From the NCBI GenBank assembly GCA_947258895.1, contig CAMYKE010000112.1, positions 1 through 7,473 on the forward strand: a stretch of 7,473 bases of DNA, given 5' to 3'. The stretch is from an uncultured Pseudomonadales bacterium (GTDB lineage: Bacteria > Pseudomonadota > Gammaproteobacteria > Pseudomonadales > IMCC2047). A program made the position numbers and the translations under genes. Positions 1 to 6,946 of the stretch are shown one piece after another (within the stretch, counting starts at the first letter, position 1; the number at the start of each line of letters is the position of its first letter). The notes below the pieces were generated by a model. It was not told the origin of the DNA. It did no database searches and saw only the letters and a list, made by a program, of their open reading frames with translations.

Positions 1-264
1 TGCATCCCGGCGCGCATGGTGGTTGGCTATCTTCATAACCTGGAGCCAATGGACTTGCACGCGTGGTTCGAGGCCTACGTGGGCGACCGCTGGTATCTGT
101 TTGATGCCACCCAGGCTGAGGTCCGGGCAGGCTACGTCGCCATCGGCTACGGCCGTGATGCCGCCGATGTCGCCGTGTTCAACCAGTTTGGACCAGCATT
201 GTACCCGACTCACCAGAGCGTTCGTGTTGCGCTCATCGAAGACCCCAACGTTTTTTCAGGATGA
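1..264 (+). CDS. Transglutaminase-like cysteine protease family protein, C-terminal part (5' end outside window)
   Basis: The reading frame is open from the first base, so the gene starts upstream; 87 residues are visible. It begins inside the transglutaminase core ([11 protein letters not shown]), followed by [10 protein letters not shown] with the catalytic His at visible residue 20 (bases 58-60) and WYLFDAT with the catalytic Asp at residue 35 (103-105). The catalytic Cys must lie upstream. The tail, with a GRDAADVA segment and a phrase resembling 'FNQFGP', is typical of this bacterial family. Such proteins are predicted peptidases or amide-bond enzymes; the substrate is unknown. The stop is three bases before the start of a second, different transglutaminase gene, so the two were probably cotranscribed. 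Family assignment is firm; biological role is not. Confidence 0.88.
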   Translation, partial: CIPARMVVGYLHNLEPMDLHAWFEAYVGDRWYLFDATQAEVRAGYVAIGYGRDAADVAVFNQFGPALYPTHQSVRVALIEDPNVFSG

Positions 265-267
265 CCC

Positions 268-1099
268 ATGCAGCGTTTTAAGATTTTGCATCGTACCTAT
301 TACAATTATTCCAGCCAGGTGACGCTGGGGCCACATAGCCTGCGCCTGCGGCCCAGGGAGGACCACGACCTGCGAATCGAGTCTTTCGTCCTCAACATCA
401 CCCCGCCTGCCAGTCTGCTTTGGCATCGCGACGCCGAGGGGAACTCGGTCGCGATAGCCACGTTCGAAATTCCCGCCAGCCAGCTGGTGATCGAGAGCGA
501 GGTTGTAATCCAGCACTATAATGAACAGCCGCTGGACTTTATCGTCGCCGAATACGCCGTGGACTATCCCTTTTCCTACCAGGAAGACGACAAGATCCTG
601 TTGGCGCCGTATATCAATTTACAGGGGCAGGAAACCATCAACCTGCTACACAAATGGATTGCCGAGTTCTGGCAACCCGGCGAACAGATCCAGACCTACT
701 CCCTGATGCAGCGGCTTGCCGAGTATATTTTTGAAAACCTGACCTATCAGATGAGGGAGGAGCCGGGTGTGCAGACCGTCGAGCAGACGCTGTCCAGGGG
801 CACCGGTTCGTGCCGGGATTTCGCGATGCTGTTTATGTCCGCCGCACGTTGCCTCGGCCTGGCGACGCGGTTCCTGAGTGGCTATCTCCATGCTCCGCTG
901 ATGCACGACGAAGTCGGCGCGACGCATGCCTGGCGGGGGCTGGATCGGGTTCGATCCCACCATTGGGAAAATAGCCGGCACGGATCATATCGCCGTGGCG
1001 GTGGCGAGGTTGCCCCAAGCGGTCCCGCCAGTTGCCGGGTCGTTTGTTGGCGGCAATGGATCAAGCCTTGATGTGGGGGTCTGGGTCAGCGAGTGCTGA
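268..1099 (+). pseudogene. Transglutaminase-like protein with N-terminal bacterial transglutaminase domain, frameshifted
   Basis: Starts at ATG 268 with AGGA (258-261) six bases upstream. Residues 1 to about 100 match the beta-rich bacterial transglutaminase N-terminal domain (opening MQRFKILHRTYYNYS). The core follows, with catalytic Cys at residue 182 in GSCRDFAMLF and His at residue 220 in GATHAW. Straight after GATHAW the frame is lost: continuing in frame gives an Arg/Ser-rich tail ending at 1071. The frame starting at 929 instead reads PGGGWIGFDPTIGKIAG and runs to a stop at 1097-1099, restoring the catalytic Asp (953-955). The family normally has HAW-AEVYLP-GxGW, so roughly AEVYLP is missing. 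A 20-nt deletion between two GCCTGG copies, leaving one at 928-933, would give exactly this frame change; the undamaged gene would encode about 283 residues. As read, the protein lacks its Asp and is probably inactive. A sequencing or assembly error is the alternative. Confidence 0.85.
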
Positions 1100-1144
1100 G
1101 GACAGGAGATAGCGTGGTCGCCGGTTGCACGGCGGTAATCCAGC

Positions 1145-1894
1145 CTATTTATTATTGAGGCGCTCGAGCTGTTCGCGCAACCCGCGAATATCGTCCTGCA
1201 ACATGTCGAGAGTGCAGGGCGCATGCCCCAACGCCTCGGTTTTCATACGCTCATTCTCTTCATCCAGCACGCGCACCACGATGCCGATGACCATGTTCAG
1301 GAATGCAAACGCCGTAAAGAAGATAAAGGTCAGGTAGAACATCCAGCTCAACGGGTATACCGCCATCGTCTCGTACATGACGTCGGTCCAGTCCTCAAAG
1401 GTCATTACCCGAAACAGGGTCAGCATCGAGATTGCTATGTCGCCCCACAGACGTTCGTTGATGTGGGCGAAAAACATACTGCCCATGGCGGCGTAGATAT
1501 AGAAGATGATAAACATCAGCGCCACGACGTAACCGAGCTGGGGCAGCGCCTTGAGCAAGGAATTCAGCAGCATCCGCAGTTCCGGAATGATGGATACCAT
1601 GCGCAGTACCCTGAACACCCGTATGAGCCGTCCCAGCAGGGCCATCTGGCTGTTGTCGATTGGCACCAGGCTTACGAACACGATCACGCTGTCGAATACG
1701 TTCCAGCCATTGAGGAAAAACCGCCTTTTGTGGTCCTCGCCGATGAAGCGAACGGACTGGAGGGTGGGCGAAATGTCATAGGTCTTGGCGCCGATCAACA
1801 AGGCGGAGGTAATGATCACGATGATGACAAAGGCCTCAAAGCCCTTGTTGCTGCGGATTTGATAGAACCGTTGTTGCAATGGAGCGGTATTCAT
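1145..1894 (-). CDS. Bacterial voltage-gated cation channel (NaChBac/BacNav-type ion transporter), apparently lacking S2
   Basis: A 249-residue inner-membrane channel subunit; family members act as tetramers. S1 is about residues 20-38. S3 (64-80) begins with GWNVFD. S4 carries gating arginines at 89, 92, 95 and 98, spaced every third residue (RLIRVFRVLR). S5 is about 118-140. The pore helix leads to the selectivity filter TFEDWTD (165-171), and S6 is about 183-210. The C-terminal tail (226-248) has heptad-like leucines, as in the coiled-coil tetramer zipper of BacNav channels. The S2 helix is absent: S1 runs through TYDISPTLQSV directly into RFIGEDHKRRFF and S3. Usual length is about 270, so some 20-25 residues are missing in frame. 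I chose ATG 1894; an in-frame TTG at 1900 is the alternative. No clear Shine-Dalgarno is visible. It converges on the broken transglutaminase gene, 45 bases away. Family certain; function doubtful without S2. Confidence 0.88.
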   Translation of the reverse strand: MNTAPLQQRFYQIRSNKGFEAFVIIVIITSALLIGAKTYDISPTLQSVRFIGEDHKRRFFLNGWNVFDSVIVFVSLVPIDNSQMALLGRLIRVFRVLRMVSIIPELRMLLNSLLKALPQLGYVVALMFIIFYIYAAMGSMFFAHINERLWGDIAISMLTLFRVMTFEDWTDVMYETMAVYPLSWMFYLTFIFFTAFAFLNMVIGIVVRVLDEENERMKTEALGHAPCTLDMLQDDIRGLREQLERLNNK

Positions 1895-1946
1895 GGTCAA
1901 AAGTTTACGGGTTCCCGGTCACATCATATATTCCTGGCGAGCGCCC

Positions 1947-1974
1947 AGAATAATGCCGTCGCGATAAATTTCAA
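1947..1974 (-). promoter_or_regulatory. Possible sigma70-type promoter for the channel gene
   Basis: Read on the - strand, TTGAAA (1974-1969, five of six matches to the -35 consensus) is followed after 16 bases by TATTCT (1952-1947, four of six to -10). It points into the channel gene, with the ATG about 50 bases further on. The -10 match is modest, so this is a candidate only. Confidence 0.33.
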
Positions 1975-2003
1975 GCGTAAATGCAACATACGGTGAGCCG
2001 GCA

Positions 2004-2033
2004 TTAATTGCACAAAGCGCCACCGTTAATTGC
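2004..2033. repeat. Direct repeat TTAATTGC, two copies 22 bp apart
   Basis: Identical octamers TTAATTGC lie at 2004-2011 and 2026-2033, 22 bp start to start, which is close to two helical turns and places them on the same DNA face. They sit just upstream of the strong -10 box before uup; the second copy falls in the expected spacer region. A related inverted copy, GTAATTAA, is at 2085-2092. Spacing and position suggest binding sites for a regulator, but no regulator can be named. Chance occurrence of AT-rich octamers is possible. Confidence 0.5.
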
Positions 2034-2048
2034 CGAATACAGTATAAT
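2020..2048 (+). promoter_or_regulatory. Probable uup promoter with perfect -10 box and GC-rich discriminator
   Basis: A perfect TATAAT lies at 2043-2048. The bases at the 17-bp -35 position (2020-2025, CCACCG) match poorly, so the promoter may rely on an activator or on upstream elements. The bases right after the -10 box, GCCCGGCG, form a GC-rich discriminator, a feature typical of promoters inhibited by ppGpp and DksA. Transcription would start near 2055, giving a leader of about 60 bases before uup. Confidence 0.6.
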
Positions 2049-2095
2049 GCCCGGCGATTTTAACGCCGTGCTTCGGCGCGGCACGTAATTAACGG
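2023..2095. repeat. Nine-base perfect inverted repeat flanking the uup promoter and leader
   Basis: CCGTTAATT at 2023-2031 is the exact reverse complement of AATTAACGG at 2087-2095. The arms enclose the -10 box and the leader hairpin, separated by 55 bases. Because the left arm is upstream of the probable transcription start, this cannot fold in an RNA made from the TATAAT promoter. If functional, it would act in DNA, for example as a pair of operator half-sites bridging the start site. Confidence 0.45.
2065..2082 (+). promoter_or_regulatory. UUCG-capped hairpin in the uup 5' leader
   Basis: GCCGTGC (2065-2071) and GCGCGGC (2076-2082) form a seven-pair stem with one G-U pair around the loop TTCG. 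The closing C-G pair makes the very stable cUUCGg tetraloop. No T-run follows, so it does not look like an intrinsic terminator. It starts about ten bases after the predicted transcription start and ends 32 bases before the uup ATG. It may stabilise the transcript or affect translation. Confidence 0.55.
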
Positions 2096-2114
2096 CCCCG
2101 ACGACACCCATTCG

Positions 2115-4022
2115 ATGCCCCTGCTACGCCTGGACAACCTGTCACTGAGTTACGGCACCCATGTGTTGCTGGATGCTGTAGACCTGGTCTTGCGAGCCGG
2201 CAACAAGGTGGGGTTACTGGGTCGCAATGGAGCGGGCAAAACCTCGTTACTCAATATCATTGCCGGCAGGACTGATCCGGACAGTGGCGAGCGCTGGTTG
2301 CGTCCAGGCACCCGGATTGGCTGGCTGGACCAGTCGTTGCCCCCGGCTACCGACCAGAGTGTGTATGATTTTGTGGCGGACGGGTTGCCGGAAGTCGGTG
2401 AACTCCTCCGGCGTTACCACCAGATTATTCACGCCGGCGATGCCGCAGACCTGCAGCAACTCGAGCAGGTCCAGGGCGAACTGGAAGCCAACAACGGCTG
2501 GTTGCTGCAACAGCGGGTCGAAACCATATTGAGCCAGCTGCAACTGCCTGCCGACGCAGAGATGGCGGAGTTATCGGGGGGTTGGCGACGCCGGGTTGCG
2601 CTGGCGCGGGCACTCGTTGGTGAGCCCGAGGTCCTGCTGCTCGACGAGCCGACCAATCATCTTGATATTCCCGCCATCCAGTGGTTGCAGCAGGTGCTGC
2701 GAGATTACCAGGGGGCCCTGGTACTGATAACCCACGACCGGCAATTTCTTCGCCAGGTAGCGAACCGGATCGTCGAGCTGGATCGTGGTCAGTTGTCGAG
2801 CTGGGAGGGAGACTACGCCGGCTTTCTGAACTACCGTGCCCAGGTGCTGGCGGCCGAGGACAAGGCCAACGCCGAGTTTGACAAGCGTCTCGCTCGGGAA
2901 GAGCGCTGGATCAGGCAGGGTATAAAGGCGCGCAGGACCCGCAACGAGGGCCGGGTGCGGGCGCTCAAGGCAATGCGCGCAGAGCGCAGCGCGCGACGCG
3001 AGCGGCTGGGCCAGGCGTCGATGAGTGCTGCGGAAGTGGCGAATTCCGGTAAGATCGTCGCCGAACTGACCGATATTTCTCACCAGTTCGATGGCGGGCC
3101 GGTGATCGAAGGGTTCTCCACCATGATCATGCGCGGGGACCGCATCGGCATCGTCGGCGCCAACGGTGCCGGCAAAACCACGCTGCTGAAGATCATACTC
3201 GGTCAGTTAATCCCGAGCGGCGGGCGCATCAAGTTGGGCACCAAACTGGAAATCGCATATTTCGACCAGTTGCGCCAGGCACTCGATATGGACAAGAGCC
3301 TGATTGAGAATATTTGCGGCGGCCGCGAGTTTATCGAGATCAAAGGCAAGAACCGCCATGCGATCAGTTACCTGGGCGACTTCCTGTTCAGTCCGGAACG
3401 CACCCGGATGCCGGTACGGGCGCTGTCGGGGGGCGAGCAAAACCGTGCAATACTGGCCAACCTGTTCAGCAAGCCCGCCAACGTACTGGTGCTTGACGAA
3501 CCGACTAACGATCTCGATGTTGAAACCCTGGAATTACTGGAGGAGATACTGCTCGATTTCGACGGCACCGTGCTGTTGGTTAGCCATGATCGCGAATTCA
3601 TGGATAACGTGGTAACCGGAATTATTGTGTTCGAGGGCGATGCGCGGGTGCAGGAATATGTGGGCGGTTATAGCGACTGGGCGCGCAAGGGCGGCACGCT
3701 CGTTGCCAGCGCAGAAACCCCTGCCGCTCCTGCCTCGCCAGCACCAGGCGCGGCTGCGACCCCGCACCCGGCACAGGCCAATGAGGATCCGGCCGCGGCG
3801 CCGCGCAAAAAGCTGTCGTATAAAGACCAGCGGGAACTCGACGGATTGCCCAGGCGCATCGAGCAGCTGGAAGAACAACAGGAGCGTGTGCAACAGGAGG
3901 TCAGCGCGCCGGATTTTTATAGTGGCCCCCACGATCTGGTCAATGCGCGCCTGGCCGAACTGGCTGCCCTCCAGGCGCAATTGGAGAAAGCCTACCAGCG
4001 CTGGGATGAACTCGAGGGTTAG
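2115..4022 (+). CDS. uup: ABC-F family ATPase Uup
   Basis: A cytoplasmic ABC-F protein with two nucleotide-binding domains and no membrane segment; its 635 residues equal the length of E. coli Uup. Domain 1 has Walker A GRNGAGKT (36-43), signature LSGGW (153-157) and Walker [13 protein letters not shown] (173-184). The linker between domains contains the Uup-like basic stretch [20 protein letters not shown]. Domain 2 has Walker A GANGAGKT (348-355), LSGGE (437-441) and Walker B VLVLDEP (457-463). An Ala/Pro-rich tether (533-566) joins a C-terminal coiled-coil domain (567-635, starting LSYKDQREL), the part that binds DNA in E. coli Uup. In E. coli, uup loss raises precise transposon excision, and Uup has been linked to processing of branched recombination intermediates and to ribosome function. 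No Shine-Dalgarno precedes ATG 2115, but the N-terminus aligns with the family, so I keep this start. The nuclease gene follows four bases after the stop. Confidence 0.95.
   Translation: MPLLRLDNLSLSYGTHVLLDAVDLVLRAGNKVGLLGRNGAGKTSLLNIIAGRTDPDSGERWLRPGTRIGWLDQSLPPATDQSVYDFVADGLPEVGELLRRYHQIIHAGDAADLQQLEQVQGELEANNGWLLQQRVETILSQLQLPADAEMAELSGGWRRRVALARALVGEPEVLLLDEPTNHLDIPAIQWLQQVLRDYQGALVLITHDRQFLRQVANRIVELDRGQLSSWEGDYAGFLNYRAQVLAAEDKANAEFDKRLAREERWIRQGIKARRTRNEGRVRALKAMRAERSARRERLGQASMSAAEVANSGKIVAELTDISHQFDGGPVIEGFSTMIMRGDRIGIVGANGAGKTTLLKIILGQLIPSGGRIKLGTKLEIAYFDQLRQALDMDKSLIENICGGREFIEIKGKNRHAISYLGDFLFSPERTRMPVRALSGGEQNRAILANLFSKPANVLVLDEPTNDLDVETLELLEEILLDFDGTVLLVSHDREFMDNVVTGIIVFEGDARVQEYVGGYSDWARKGGTLVASAETPAAPASPAPGAAATPHPAQANEDPAAAPRKKLSYKDQRELDGLPRRIEQLEEQQERVQQEVSAPDFYSGPHDLVNARLAELAALQAQLEKAYQRWDELEG
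4014..4018 (+). promoter_or_regulatory. Ribosome binding site that fixes the GTG start of the nuclease gene
   Basis: GAGGG lies within the last codons of uup, eight bases before GTG 4027. This supports GTG as the start, because the nearby ATGs at 4031 and 4034 are in another frame. Its position inside uup suggests translational coupling. Confidence 0.7.
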
Positions 4023-4026
4023 CGAG

Positions 4027-4332
4027 GTGAATGATGAACAGCAAGGGAGCTGGCACGTGTACCTGATTCGCAGCGCCAGCGGTGCTCTCTATGCAGGAAT
4101 AACCACCGATTTGCAGCGGCGCCTCCAGGAACACCAGGGCGACCTTGCGGGCGGCGCCAAGTCTTTACGCGGCAAGGGCCCGCTGCAACTGGTCTGGAGT
4201 ACGCCGGTAGCCAATCGGAGCGCGGCGTCGCGGCTGGAATGCAAGCTGAAAAGGATGCCCAAGCAAAGCAAGGAGGCACTTGTTGCCGGCAGCCGCTGCA
4301 TTGCCGGTCTGCTCGATCACACCGAGCGGTGA
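4027..4332 (+). CDS. Small GIY-YIG nuclease family protein (UPF0213/YhbQ-like)
   Basis: A 101-residue single-domain protein starting at GTG. The GIY-YIG core is visible: VYLIRSASG (residues 11-19) supplies the first tyrosine and LYAGIT (21-26) the second. LQRRLQEH then holds the expected catalytic arginine, and the helix SRLECKLKR holds the expected metal-binding glutamate. GAKSLRG and the [13 protein letters not shown] stretch match the UPF0213 subgroup, whose usual length is about 90-110 residues. Members are stand-alone nuclease domains; E. coli YhbQ is the nearest named relative I can offer, and physiological substrates are poorly defined. The gene starts four bases after the uup stop, with its ribosome binding site inside uup, so the two are probably cotranscribed. 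It converges with argH, 36 bases away. The family is clear; the substrate is inferred only as DNA. Confidence 0.9.
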   Translation: MNDEQQGSWHVYLIRSASGALYAGITTDLQRRLQEHQGDLAGGAKSLRGKGPLQLVWSTPVANRSAASRLECKLKRMPKQSKEALVAGSRCIAGLLDHTER

Positions 4333-4368
4333 CAGGATGTTGGCGCTCCTGGTCCCGGGCGCAGTTCG

Positions 4369-5760
4369 TCAGGAAATTGCTCTGCGGGCGGCGCTGATGG
4401 CGCGGCGAACTTGCTGCGGCGCGGTGCCACCAGAGTGATCGCGCGCCGCCACCGACCCTTCCAGGGTCAGCACGTCGAATACGTCCTGCTCGATGTCGGC
4501 ACAAAACTGCTGGAGTTCGCCGAGCGCAAGTTGGGAAAGGTCCTTTTGCTGCTCGATCGCATAGGCCACTGCGTTGCCGACCACCTCATGGGCGTCACGA
4601 AATGGCATGTCCTTGCGCACCAGGTAGTCAGCCAGGTCGGTCGCCGTGGCAAAGCCGCGCAGCGCCGCCGCGCGCATGTCGTCTCGACGCGCCTCGATCG
4701 CGGGCACCATATCCGCGTAGGCGCGCAGGCAACCCTTGAGGGTGTCGACGGTATCGAAAACCGGCTCCTTGTCTTCCTGGTTGTCCTTGTTATAGGCCAG
4801 CGGCTGCGATTTCATCAGCGTCAGCAGGGACATCAGGTGCCCGTAGACGCGTCCGGCTTTGCCCCGCACCAGTTCCGGCACGTCCGGATTTTTCTTCTGC
4901 GGCATGATCGACGAGCCGGTGCAAAAGCGGTCCGGCAGTTCGATGAAGGCGAACTGCGCCGAAGTCCATAGTACCAGTTCCTCGGAGAATCGCGACAGGT
5001 GGGTCATGATCAGGCTGGCGGCGGCACAGAACTCGATGACGAAATCGCGATCGCTGACCGCATCCAGGGAATTGGCGGCGGGCCGCTCGAAACCGAGCAA
5101 ACGGGCGCTCAAATCGCGGTCGATCGGATAGGTGGTGCCGGCCAGAGCCGCCGCCCCCAGCGGCATAACATTCACCCGCTTGCGGCAATCCAGCAGGCGC
5201 TGGTGATCGCGTTCCAGCATTTCAAACCAGGCGAGCAGGTGGTGGCCGAAGGTCACGGGCTGGGCGGTCTGCAGGTGGGTAAAGCCCGGCATGATGGTGT
5301 CTGCCTCGCGTTCGGCGAGCTCCAGCAGGCCCTGCTGGAGGCGCCGGATTTCCGGGCAGATTGCGTCAATCTCGTCACGCAACCAGAGCCGCATGTCGGT
5401 CGCGACCTGGTCGTTTCGGGAGCGGCCCGTGTGCAGCTTTTTCCCGGTAATGCCGATAATTTCGGTGAGCCGCGCTTCGATGTTCATGTGTACGTCTTCG
5501 AGGCTGACGGACCAGTTGAATCCGCCCGTTTCAATCTCGCCTTCCACCTGGGCCAGGCCCCGCAGGATCGCGTCACATTCGGCTTTATCCAGCACCCCCA
5601 CATGATGCAGCATCTGTGCATGGGCGCGGGATCCGGCAATATCCTGGCGATACATGCGCCGGTCAAAATCAATCGACGCGGTGAAGCTTTCCACGAAGGC
5701 ATCGGTCGCTTCAGTGAAACGGCCGCCCCACGATTTGTTGGTGTTGTCCTGGTCGCCCAT
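4369..5760 (-). CDS. argH: Argininosuccinate lyase
   Basis: A cytoplasmic homotetrameric enzyme that splits argininosuccinate into arginine and fumarate, the last step of arginine synthesis. The 463 residues match the family length of about 457-470. The N-terminus has WGGRF (11-15). [11 protein letters not shown] is at 108-118. [10 protein letters not shown] carries the catalytic His at 162. [16 protein letters not shown] (200-215) is a substrate-site segment. The fumarase/lyase signature [12 protein letters not shown] (282-293) holds the catalytic Ser at 283. [13 protein letters not shown] (324-336) is also characteristic. All active-site motifs are intact. The start is ATG 5760; the upstream sequence lacks a strong Shine-Dalgarno, but the N-terminus fits the family. 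The gene diverges from algZ, an arrangement also found in Pseudomonas. A probable promoter lies about 75 bases upstream. Confidence 0.97.
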   Translation of the reverse strand: MGDQDNTNKSWGGRFTEATDAFVESFTASIDFDRRMYRQDIAGSRAHAQMLHHVGVLDKAECDAILRGLAQVEGEIETGGFNWSVSLEDVHMNIEARLTEIIGITGKKLHTGRSRNDQVATDMRLWLRDEIDAICPEIRRLQQGLLELAEREADTIMPGFTHLQTAQPVTFGHHLLAWFEMLERDHQRLLDCRKRVNVMPLGAAALAGTTYPIDRDLSARLLGFERPAANSLDAVSDRDFVIEFCAAASLIMTHLSRFSEELVLWTSAQFAFIELPDRFCTGSSIMPQKKNPDVPELVRGKAGRVYGHLMSLLTLMKSQPLAYNKDNQEDKEPVFDTVDTLKGCLRAYADMVPAIEARRDDMRAAALRGFATATDLADYLVRKDMPFRDAHEVVGNAVAYAIEQQKDLSQLALGELQQFCADIEQDVFDVLTLEGSVAARDHSGGTAPQQVRRAISAARRAIS

Positions 5761-5769
5761 TTGCGGTGG

Positions 5770-5798
5770 TTCTGAACTATAGTGTAAAGAGATAGAAT
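5770..5798 (+). promoter_or_regulatory. Possible algZ promoter
   Basis: TAGAAT (5793-5798, five of six to -10) is preceded after 17 bases by TTCTGA (5770-5775, three of six to -35). It points toward algZ and would start transcription near 5805, at the edge of the inverted repeat. The -35 match is weak. Confidence 0.35.
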
Positions 5799-5805
5799 GA
5801 GTCTC

Positions 5806-5821
5806 GGGATCGACAGATCCC
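5806..5821. repeat. Perfect inverted repeat between argH and algZ
   Basis: GGGATC (5806-5811) and GATCCC (5816-5821) are separated by GACA. The repeat lies just downstream of both candidate transcription starts, in the leader of argH (about +7 to +22) and at the start of the candidate algZ transcript. It could be an operator for a dimeric regulator or a small RNA hairpin. It does not resemble the ArgR box, which is AT-rich. Confidence 0.5.
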
Positions 5822-5834
5822 TGAAATTGCGCAG

Positions 5835-5843
5835 ATTATAGCA
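5835..5843 (-). promoter_or_regulatory. Extended -10 promoter for argH
   Basis: On the - strand the sequence reads TGCTATAAT, a perfect -10 hexamer (5840-5835) with the TGn extension that can replace a -35 box. No good -35 is seen at 17 bases. Transcription would start near 5828, leaving a leader of about 68 bases before the argH ATG. The promoter sits close against the algZ start codon. Confidence 0.62.
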
Positions 5844-5857
5844 CCCGGAATACGGGC

Positions 5858-6946
5858 ATGTTGGAAAATATCACCTTGGTAAAATCCGTGGATCCCGTGA
5901 AACAAACGAGCGAAGGATTCTTTATTCCTGATCTGTGTGCGGGCCGCGCGGTATTCGTTCTGGTACTGGTTAGCGAACTCTGCGTGCTGGCAATGGTGCT
6001 GGCGGCGACGGGTGTGAAGGCGTTTTCCTGGGATTACCTGGCGCTGGTGTCGCTGTTCGTGCAGTGGGTGGTGCTGAGCAGCGCCCTCCTGTTGTGCACT
6101 CTCCGCGATCGCCTCGCTACCCTGGCGCTGCCCGCAGCGGTAACGGCGGCCTATGCCATCGTTCTGGGCGTTACGCTGGTGCTGAGTATTGCCGCCAGCT
6201 GGATCATGGCGGGGGCGCAGTTGTCGGGTACAGGTTGGCGGATTGATGGCCCCGTAATACTCCGCAACCTGGTGATCAGCGCCATCATGACCGGCCTGGT
6301 ATTGCGCTACTTTTACGTGCACAGCCGGCTGCGCAGCCAGGAAAAGGCCGAGTTGCAGGCGCGGATCCAGGCGCTGCAATCCCGGATCAGGCCGCACTTC
6401 CTGTTCAATAGCATGAACAGTATCGCCAGCCTGATTCGCAGTGCACCGGAAACCGCCGAGCAGGCGGTGGAGGATCTGTGTGAATTGTTTCGCGCCAGCC
6501 TCAAGGAAGCAGACCAGCCTATTGGCCTGCACCAGGAGATAGACCTGTGCAAGCGCTACGTCGGGATCGAACAATTGCGGCTGGGTGATCGTCTCGAGGT
6601 CGATTGGCGCATCGGCGAATCGCTCGATTCGGCCAGCATTCCAATGCTGACGCTGCAGCCGATACTTGAAAATGCGATTTACCATGGCATCCAGCCATTG
6701 CCGGAGGGCGGCAAGATCGGCGTACTGGTCGAGCTGCAAGGCGGGGAGGTCAGTATCACGGTGTCGAATCCTGTTACTACAGGGTCACCTGCAAACGGCG
6801 ACGGCAACCATATTGCGCTGGATAATATCCGCAGCCGCCTGCATGCTTTTTATGGTGCGAAAGCGATGCTGGCGACGCATGTCGCCGACGGTATTTTCGT
6901 GACGCGGCTGCAGTATCCACAGCTACAGGTTAGCGCCGATGGCTAA
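5858..6946 (+). CDS. algZ: Membrane sensor histidine kinase, AlgZ/FimS type (LytS-like)
   Basis: A 362-residue inner-membrane kinase. The N-terminus carries FFIPDLCAGRAVF (21-33), typical of AlgZ, then about four hydrophobic helices near 30-50, 63-82, 87-116 and 133-153. A short coiled segment (156-177) leads to the His_kinase domain with phosphoacceptor His 180 in RPHFLFNSMNSI. The ATPase part shows the N-box LQPILENAIYHG (Asn 272) and a reduced G-box, GNHIALDNIRSRL (317-329), rather than the GxGxGL form. No periplasmic sensing domain is visible, so the signal is probably felt within the membrane. In Pseudomonas aeruginosa, AlgZ (FimS) works with AlgR to control twitching motility, alginate and other virulence traits; targets in this organism are unknown. 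Start ATG 5858 has GGA eight bases upstream. The last eight bases overlap algR, indicating translational coupling. argH lies divergently upstream. Confidence 0.93.
   Translation: MLENITLVKSVDPVKQTSEGFFIPDLCAGRAVFVLVLVSELCVLAMVLAATGVKAFSWDYLALVSLFVQWVVLSSALLLCTLRDRLATLALPAAVTAAYAIVLGVTLVLSIAASWIMAGAQLSGTGWRIDGPVILRNLVISAIMTGLVLRYFYVHSRLRSQEKAELQARIQALQSRIRPHFLFNSMNSIASLIRSAPETAEQAVEDLCELFRASLKEADQPIGLHQEIDLCKRYVGIEQLRLGDRLEVDWRIGESLDSASIPMLTLQPILENAIYHGIQPLPEGGKIGVLVELQGGEVSITVSNPVTTGSPANGDGNHIALDNIRSRLHAFYGAKAMLATHVADGIFVTRLQYPQLQVSADG

Noticed and set aside
1119..1134. Short hairpin CGCCG/CGGCG between the convergent transglutaminase and channel genes, considered as a terminator
   Set aside because: The stem has only five pairs and no T-run follows on either strand.
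1223..1996. Long + strand open frame (257 codons), rich in His, Gln and Asp
   Set aside because: It lies antisense to the channel gene, whose motifs are unmistakable. The composition is typical of the shadow of a hydrophobic protein, and no ribosome binding site or family motif is seen.
2571..3083. Open frame of 170 codons on the - strand within uup
   Set aside because: It is a shadow of the Uup ATPase domain and linker; no independent coding evidence.
3625..4026. Extension of the nuclease frame upstream into uup, which would give a 235-residue protein
   Set aside because: The extra sequence is an Arg/Pro-rich out-of-frame reading of the uup tail. The GTG at 4027 has a well-placed GAGGG and gives the normal family length.
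4341..4362. GC-rich bases between the nuclease gene and argH, considered as a shared terminator
   Set aside because: Only a four-pair GCGC match with a long loop is found, and there is no T-run.
4999..5775. Long + strand open frame (258 codons) opposite argH
   Set aside because: It is antisense to fully conserved argH motifs, with no recognisable domain; long shadow frames are common in GC-rich genes.
5844..5856. CCCG/CGGG repeat just before the algZ start
   Set aside because: A four-pair stem with a five-base loop is expected by chance at this base composition.
5777..6739. Long - strand open frame (320 codons) opposite algZ
   Set aside because: It is antisense to a clear histidine kinase, rich in Gln, His and Arg, and lacks any known motif or start signal.
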